64,000 bases of DNA, from NCBI RefSeq assembly GCF_008935055.1, contig NZ_CP043028.1:323501-387500 (forward strand), read 5' to 3'. Shown here piece by piece: positions 59,753-64,000 of this stretch (the first letter of the stretch is position 1; each line of letters starts with the position of its first letter). The position numbers and the translations under genes were made by a program. Under the pieces are notes generated by a model, which searched no databases, was not told the origin of the DNA, and worked only from the letters and a program-made list of their open reading frames with translations. Source of the stretch: Pseudobutyrivibrio xylanivorans (lineage in GTDB: Bacteria > Bacillota > Clostridia > Lachnospirales > Lachnospiraceae).

Positions 59753-60574
59753 CTACATATTATCTTCGTCCTCGTACAACGCGTAGCTGATGTCGTCCAG
59801 CTCAGCGTGGAAGAATTCCGGCCAACTGTACTGATTCATGTAGTCGCCAAGATACTGATACTTGGACTCCTTCTTCTTTTCCAGCCAGTCAAACAAATCG
59901 CACTCGATTTTGTCCTTGGCAATTGCCATGCTGCCTCGCTGCTTGATAATGATTCCATCCAGCTTCAGCTTCTTGAAGGTATTTTGCAAATCCTGTCGAA
60001 GATTGCAGAGATAAGAAAGCTTCTTCTCTGGGTCGCCATCATCCTCCCAAAGGGATGCAATCAGCTCGCCGTTTGAGGTCTGGGCGCCTCTATTATTAAT
60101 GAGTACAGCAACAATTTCCTTTGTGCGATTGTACTTGAAAATCACTGGTTCCCCATCCACAAACAATTCGAAATTTCCAAATGTCTGAGCGAATACCCTC
60201 TTGTACTTCTTGCGAATCTCAGGATATCTCAGGGATTCAAGTTCCTTTTTCACCCTGTCCTTGGCCTCTGGCTTATAAATGTATCCGCTGGCATGAAGCT
60301 GCATAGCCTCGAAAGCATACTCCTTGTGCTCCGTCAGATAGATAATATTGATAAATGGATTCAGCTCCACCAAATATTTCCCCAAATCAATTCCGGAAAG
60401 CTCCGGCATGTTCACATCCAAAAAAGCCACGTCGATTTCCTCTTCGCGGGCTTTCGCCAATGCAGAAAGTGCGCTATCGAAAGAATAGCACACTGAATCA
60501 GGCTTTATCTTTTTGATAAGGCCTGTAACCGTTTTTAGGGAAGCGCTGTCATCATCAACTGCTAAAATAGTCAT
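59753..60574 (-). CDS. Response regulator with SARP/OmpR-like C-terminal domain
   Basis: 273 aa. The receiver domain (residues 1-120) has VDDD acid pocket, phospho-acceptor FLDVNMPELSG (Asp55) and YLTEHKEYAF. The C-terminal half (from ~130, FGNFELFVDGEPVIFKYNRT) looks like a winged-helix DNA-binding domain of SARP type. No histidine kinase is adjacent. Last gene in a run with STAS and anti-sigma-like genes. Confidence 0.85.
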   Translation of the reverse strand: MTILAVDDDSASLKTVTGLIKKIKPDSVCYSFDSALSALAKAREEEIDVAFLDVNMPELSGIDLGKYLVELNPFINIIYLTEHKEYAFEAMQLHASGYIYKPEAKDRVKKELESLRYPEIRKKYKRVFAQTFGNFELFVDGEPVIFKYNRTKEIVAVLINNRGAQTSNGELIASLWEDDGDPEKKLSYLCNLRQDLQNTFKKLKLDGIIIKQRGSMAIAKDKIECDLFDWLEKKKESKYQYLGDYMNQYSWPEFFHAELDDISYALYEDEDNM

Positions 60575-60588
60575 TCTGCCCCTCCCTA

Positions 60589-61086
60589 TTATATTGTTAC
60601 TGATTTAATCTTCTGGTTCTTGCGCTGCTCAGCGGTCATGTGCAAAGGATCTGCCTCGCCCACCACAAGAGTATCGCCATCATTGATTGCCGCCTCGTGC
60701 AGTGGGCCTGAATTCATGTCCGCAATTACAAGAGCAGCAAATCTATCATAATTATCAAAATCGATTACTGGAAAATGATATTTCATTCGATACCAGTGAT
60801 TAGGATCGTAGCCCATGCTGCCGATGTAAAGGCGGTCTGCTGTTTCTGCCACCTCATCCACACCAGCTGGTGCACCTGGCTCAAGATCAAATTCCTCACA
60901 AAACAGAACCGCATAGGCCTTCAGAACTCTGTCTCGAACTGTTTCATCTGTGCCATTTAAATTCTTGCGTCCTGTAGCAGAATTCATTACCTCATAGAAA
61001 TAATCCTGGGCCTGCTCATCCTCGTCGAAATTCACTATCGCATCGAAAAATTGTCTTTCCTTAAATTTTTCCGAAGTTGTCCCCAT
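60589..61086 (-). CDS. Uncharacterized cytosolic protein in the STAS operon
   Basis: 165 aa, acidic, no signal or membrane segment. Contains YEVMNSATGRKNLNGTDETV and SMGYDPNHWYRMKYHFPVIDF. No family recognised. Gap of 14 bases to the response regulator and 29 to the STAS gene suggests one transcript. Confidence 0.75.
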   Translation of the reverse strand: MGTTSEKFKERQFFDAIVNFDEDEQAQDYFYEVMNSATGRKNLNGTDETVRDRVLKAYAVLFCEEFDLEPGAPAGVDEVAETADRLYIGSMGYDPNHWYRMKYHFPVIDFDNYDRFAALVIADMNSGPLHEAAINDGDTLVVGEADPLHMTAEQRKNQKIKSVTI

Positions 61087-61115
61087 ATTCTCATCCTCAC
61101 TTTGTGCCAGTTGAT

Positions 61116-61415
61116 TTACTGAATTGTAAGGATGTCAGAAAAACCTGTAACCTCAAAAATCTCCATAACCTCTTCAGATACATGTAAAACAGTCATATTG
61201 CCCTGCTTATTCATGGTCTTCTGAGCTGCAAGGAGAACTCTGAGACCTGCACTTGAAATATACTCAAGCTTTTCCAAATCAAAAATAAGCTCCTTAACAC
61301 CTGCGATAGAGCCATTGATTGCTTCCTCTAACTGTGGAGAAGTTGTTGTATCAAGTCTTCCCTCTAAATCAAAAGTTAAAACTCCTTCATTCTGTGTCTT
61401 AGCGATGTTTAACAT
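61116..61415 (-). CDS. STAS-domain anti-sigma-factor antagonist
   Basis: 99 aa, a single STAS domain. LDTTTSPQLEEAINGS and the phospho-acceptor region LEYISSAGLRVLLAAQ with Ser-Ser. Antagonists of this kind release a partner protein when unphosphorylated. Located 12 bases after the anti-sigma-like gene. Confidence 0.92.
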   Translation of the reverse strand: MLNIAKTQNEGVLTFDLEGRLDTTTSPQLEEAINGSIAGVKELIFDLEKLEYISSAGLRVLLAAQKTMNKQGNMTVLHVSEEVMEIFEVTGFSDILTIQ

Positions 61416-61427
61416 AACCGTTCCCTC

Positions 61428-62108
61428 CTATTTCGTATCCATTATAATTGCCATTTCTATTTGATTCTTCTCTATTCCCACTATAACATTTTTAGCTAAA
61501 CTGGCAACAATCGATTTTTCAAGCTCATCCCAGCAGGCTGTAGCATTTGGCTCGCCTTCTACATTCTTCAGCGACTCCTTATAATCATCCATGGTCCACA
61601 TAAATCCTGAGAATGCCTGAGGATTTGTAGCAACGCCTGAGTCTATATAGCTTCCGTTAAATCCCATGTTGATTCCATAGCCATTGTACTTCTGCTGAAG
61701 CTTTGTTACGCCATCATAGCTTAAAAGACCAGTCTCTACGAAGTCGCGAATCTTTCCCATAAAGCCTACCGCTAATGCATTCTCACCTGTTGTGGACACA
61801 GACATTAAATCCGTCTTCTTATCGATATCCATCTGAGTCTTTCCAACAAGTCTGAGCCAACACTCTCCCTGGTATTTCTCCGCCCATACGATAGCTGTAA
61901 AATTGCTGGTGATTGCCTTAACCATTCCGATTGTCTCTTCAAAAAGAAGCTTCATATGCAAAGCATCCTTCTTATCCAATGACAACGCATCTATACTTTT
62001 ATCAACCGAGGCATAAACCTCACCCAATCTCTCCTTATCGTTGCTGACGAAAATCTGCTCGGTAGACAATTCTGCTATCTGATTGTTGTTTTTGATTATT
62101 GTGTCCAT
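61428..62108 (-). CDS. Putative SpoIIAB/RsbW-like partner protein (degenerate ATPase)
   Basis: 226 aa. A segment DALHMKLLFEETIGMVKAI is positioned like the N-box of anti-sigma kinases but lacks the usual Asn (EEACTNA pattern). The rest (AIVWAEKYQGECWLRLVGKT) resembles the following beta strands. Adjacent STAS gene supports a partner-switching role, but ATP binding is doubtful. GGGGAGG before the ATG. Confidence 0.5.
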   Translation of the reverse strand: MDTIIKNNNQIAELSTEQIFVSNDKERLGEVYASVDKSIDALSLDKKDALHMKLLFEETIGMVKAITSNFTAIVWAEKYQGECWLRLVGKTQMDIDKKTDLMSVSTTGENALAVGFMGKIRDFVETGLLSYDGVTKLQQKYNGYGINMGFNGSYIDSGVATNPQAFSGFMWTMDDYKESLKNVEGEPNATACWDELEKSIVASLAKNVIVGIEKNQIEMAIIMDTK

Positions 62109-62295
62109 TTTTTGACCTCCCCTTCACTATTATTTTTAATGTCAAATTCTGATAGTAATTTAACATAGAGAATATCACACTAATATCACAGTATTGTCTA
62201 TTATCTATGCTACCATTTTTCGCCCTTTAAAAGGCGGCGTTCATAAAAAATTCACTTCTTGTTCGATTATTTCTTTGGATTTTTTACTGGGACCG

Positions 62296-62336
62296 AAAAA
62301 AGCCATAGTTCCTATCATTACGATAGGCACTATGGC
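62296..62336 (-). terminator. Terminator of the fur/dtxR transcript
   Basis: Minus strand GCCATAGTgCCTATC-N5-GATAGGaACTATGGC (62336-62302) followed by TTTTTT. Between here and 62108 only A/T-rich leader sequence of the STAS operon is seen. Confidence 0.9.
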
Positions 62337-62380
62337 TCGCTTAAAATCTGTATTTACTTTTGATTTCTATAGAATATCAT

Positions 62381-62848
62381 CTACATCGCCAGTCTGGTGA
62401 TTCTGATATCCTCTTTCACCTTGCCTGTGGCATGAAGTCCGGCTTCCAACAATTTCTGAAGCTCAGTTCTCTCAATAACCATCTTGGTATCGTCGTCAAG
62501 CGTGATGACGATTTTGGTCTCACACTCGCTACAGCTGCCCATGCAATTACTATCGCAGTCATCATCAGGGCAACGATGATCGCAGGTGCTACAGTCAACC
62601 TGATACATATTCTTTCGACTGATAACACCAATCTCCTCGAGAGTGTTCACCATTCGATAAACAGTGGCGCTACCGATATTCTTGTCGATTTTTACCGCCT
62701 CGCGGTAGATTTCCTTAACACATGATGGGTCGCTGTTTAAAATTATGTCCAACACGGTGAGGCGCTGCTTAGTAATGCGGCAGCCAGCGTCCCTTAACTG
62801 CTGCACAATCGCCTCCCTTTGCTCGTCGCTATTTGCTACTATATCCAT
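62381..62848 (-). CDS. Fur-family transcriptional regulator
   Basis: 155 aa. Winged helix with RITKQRLTVLDIIL and ATVYRMVNTLEEIGVI. The metal region is unusually Cys-rich: QVDCSTCDHRCPDDDCDSNCMGSCSECE. The His-rich sensing site typical of Fur is poor, so the metal (Fe, Zn) or peroxide specificity is unclear. Start overlaps the dtxR stop by one base. Confidence 0.88.
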   Translation of the reverse strand: MDIVANSDEQREAIVQQLRDAGCRITKQRLTVLDIILNSDPSCVKEIYREAVKIDKNIGSATVYRMVNTLEEIGVISRKNMYQVDCSTCDHRCPDDDCDSNCMGSCSECETKIVITLDDDTKMVIERTELQKLLEAGLHATGKVKEDIRITRLAM

Positions 62849-63228
62849 TATTTTAAAATCTTATCCTTTGCGTAATCTCTAACTGCTTTAAAGCTTTCCT
62901 TGCTGATAACATGCTCGATACGACAAGCATCCTCCGCTGCGATTTCTTCCTCCACACCAAGCTTCATAAGAATCTCTGTAATGAGCTCGTGGCGCTCGTA
63001 AATCATCTCTGCAATATTCTTACCTTCATCAGTAAGATAAATATATCCTGCATCTGTCACAGTGATGTGATTCTTCTCGCGAAGATTCTTCATAGCGATG
63101 CTGACAGATGATTTCTTGAAATTTAATTCATTTGCAATATCAACAGCGCGAACAACAGGAAGCTTTTTACTTAATAAAAGAATTGTCTCTAAATAGTTTT
63201 CCGCTGATTCGTTTATAAATGTTCTCAA
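62848..63228 (-). CDS. DtxR/MntR-family metal-dependent regulator
   Basis: 126 aa from TTG 63228 with GGAGG upstream. The N-terminal winged helix ENYLETILLLSKKLPVVRAVDIANEL is followed by the metal-binding dimer domain with ERHELITEILMKLGV and EDACRIEHVIS. No SH3-like third domain, as in MntR. Controls iron or manganese uptake genes not in the window. Confidence 0.92.
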   Translation of the reverse strand: MRTFINESAENYLETILLLSKKLPVVRAVDIANELNFKKSSVSIAMKNLREKNHITVTDAGYIYLTDEGKNIAEMIYERHELITEILMKLGVEEEIAAEDACRIEHVISKESFKAVRDYAKDKILK

Positions 63229-63254
63229 TGTCTCGCCCTCCTGATAATTAGTTT

Positions 63255-63283
63255 ATTCTAACCCTCCGAATTAATCAAGTAAA
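63255..63283 (-). promoter_or_regulatory. Promoter of dtxR-fur
   Basis: Minus strand TTTACT (63283-63278), 17 bases, TAGAAT (63260-63255). ATTAATCAA is repeated next to it (63270-63298), a possible operator. Confidence 0.5.
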
Positions 63284-63331
63284 TTAATATTAATCAAATC
63301 TTAAACTTTTCTTAAATCCCCTCCCAAATTA

Positions 63332-63360
63332 TTGACCTTCGTGTCAGCAAAGTTTATCCT
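63332..63360 (+). promoter_or_regulatory. Promoter of the zinc-ribbon gene
   Basis: TTGACC (63332-63337), 17 bases, TATCCT (63355-63360), 32 bases before the start. Confidence 0.5.
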
Positions 63361-63391
63361 CTGTTACATCAAAGCAATTCGGAGGAAGGCC

Positions 63392-63829
63392 ATGAACAAT
63401 TTCAGATATAAGATGGCACAATTTTTTGTAGGACGTACAGGCGTGGACGCGTTAGGCCGCACAGTTACCTGGGCCGCGTTAATCCTCATGTTACTGACTA
63501 TGATAACCCATTCAAACATCATATATCTGCTTGCCATGGCATGCCTGGGATACAGCTTTTGGAGGATGCTTTCCAAGAACTATCAGAAGAGATACAACGA
63601 AAATCAGTTGTTCCTTCAAAAGACAGTTCGCATCAGAGGCTTCTTCTCAAGACTCATTCCCAATATAAGAAATCGCTTTGACGGACTCAAAAGAGATTAC
63701 CAGCAAAGAAAAGTATATGCTATTTTCAAATGTCCTACTTGTAAACAGAAATTAAGAGCCCCAAAGGGACGTGGCAAAATAGAAGTTACATGCAGTAAAT
63801 GTCACACTGTTTTTATAAAGAAGGTATAA
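63392..63829 (+). CDS. Membrane protein with C-terminal zinc ribbon
   Basis: 145 aa from ATG 63392 (MNNFRYKMAQFFVGRTG), with GGAGG upstream. Two hydrophobic stretches (about residues 26-60) form a hairpin. A basic middle leads to a zinc ribbon CPTCKQKLRAPKGRGKIEV and CSKC at the end. Lies just before a DUF5685 gene, with which it is commonly paired in Lachnospiraceae. Function unknown. Confidence 0.8.
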   Translation: MNNFRYKMAQFFVGRTGVDALGRTVTWAALILMLLTMITHSNIIYLLAMACLGYSFWRMLSKNYQKRYNENQLFLQKTVRIRGFFSRLIPNIRNRFDGLKRDYQQRKVYAIFKCPTCKQKLRAPKGRGKIEVTCSKCHTVFIKKV

Positions 63830-63832
63830 GCA

Positions 63833-64000
63833 TTGTTTGGATACGTAAATACGAATCGCAGTCAATTATCAGATGAAGATAAAAAGAAATATCAAAGCTT
63901 TTATTGTGGCCTTTGCCGCCAGCTCGGCAAAGAAGCCGGCTTTAAAGGGCAGATGCTTCTAAATTATGATTTGTGTTTTCTGGCAATACTACTTCAGAGT
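63833..64000 (+). CDS. DUF5685 family protein, 3' end outside window
   Basis: First 56 residues visible from TTG 63833: FGYVNTNRSQLSDEDKKKY then YCGLCRQLGKEAGFKGQMLL. The Cys-containing YCGLC motif and following NYDLCFLAILLQS match the N-terminus of DUF5685. AGAAGG precedes the TTG. Function unknown. Confidence 0.8.
   Translation, partial: MFGYVNTNRSQLSDEDKKKYQSFYCGLCRQLGKEAGFKGQMLLNYDLCFLAILLQS

Overview
The window looks like chromosome of a strictly anaerobic, motile, low-to-mid GC Firmicute of the family Lachnospiraceae, most like Butyrivibrio/Pseudobutyrivibrio. This is inferred from gene content: pyruvate formate-lyase, desulfoferrodoxin, a CsrA-type flagellin leader, a PrkC/PrpC cluster, DUF6465 and DUF5685 proteins. 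Genus assignment is not certain.

Layout. 1-2457: an M16C zinc peptidase (cut by the window edge) and an MscS channel. 2647-10972: a minus-strand amino-acid operon leuB-ilvD-ilvB-serC-serA-DUF1015. 11-15 kb: plus-strand birA, apt, trmO, a cytidylate-kinase-like gene and a glycosyltransferase convergent with a large flagellin gene. 17.8-20.4 kb: a CPBP-like membrane protein and an Lsa-type ABC-F gene behind a transcription attenuator. 20.5-22.4 kb: a small accessory island with a Phd/RelE toxin-antitoxin pair and a DUF3791-DUF3990-small protein cassette, between a tRNA-Lys fragment and the intact tRNA-Lys gene. 22.4-23.0 kb: a six-tRNA operon (Pro, Gly, Arg, His, Gln, Lys). 23.2-28.1 kb: a Cd/Zn efflux locus (HMA protein, P-type ATPase, CadC-like repressor) whose promoter/operator is separated from its genes by a 1.86 kb insertion sequence with an 8-bp target duplication. 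28.2-29.8 kb: an IS4-family element with a 9-bp target duplication. 29.8-41.4 kb: the housekeeping operon priA-def-fmt-rsmB-rlmN-prpC-prkC-rsgA-rpe-thiN plus a GDSL hydrolase. 41.5-46.7 kb: pyrBI, then pflB and pflA separated by two giant hairpins, then DUF6465. 46.8-51.5 kb: mecA and pyrCFKD. 51.5-55.6 kb: an amino-acid ABC transporter and a PutP symporter sharing an almost identical promoter. 55.7-64 kb: a lipoprotein, aspS, a tiny zinc ribbon, desulfoferrodoxin, an STAS/response-regulator operon, Fur and DtxR regulators, a zinc-ribbon membrane protein and the start of a DUF5685 gene.

The most unusual signal is a dispersed family of ~85-bp intergenic inverted-repeat elements. There are at least ten copies plus one relic. 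All keep the same asymmetric internal-loop motif, GT(T/C)ACG-N4-CAAGC opposite GCTTG-N4-CTAC, while the flanking stem sequence changes but stays complementary. Two copies contain another copy in their loop, which suggests mobility. I could not relate them to a named family.
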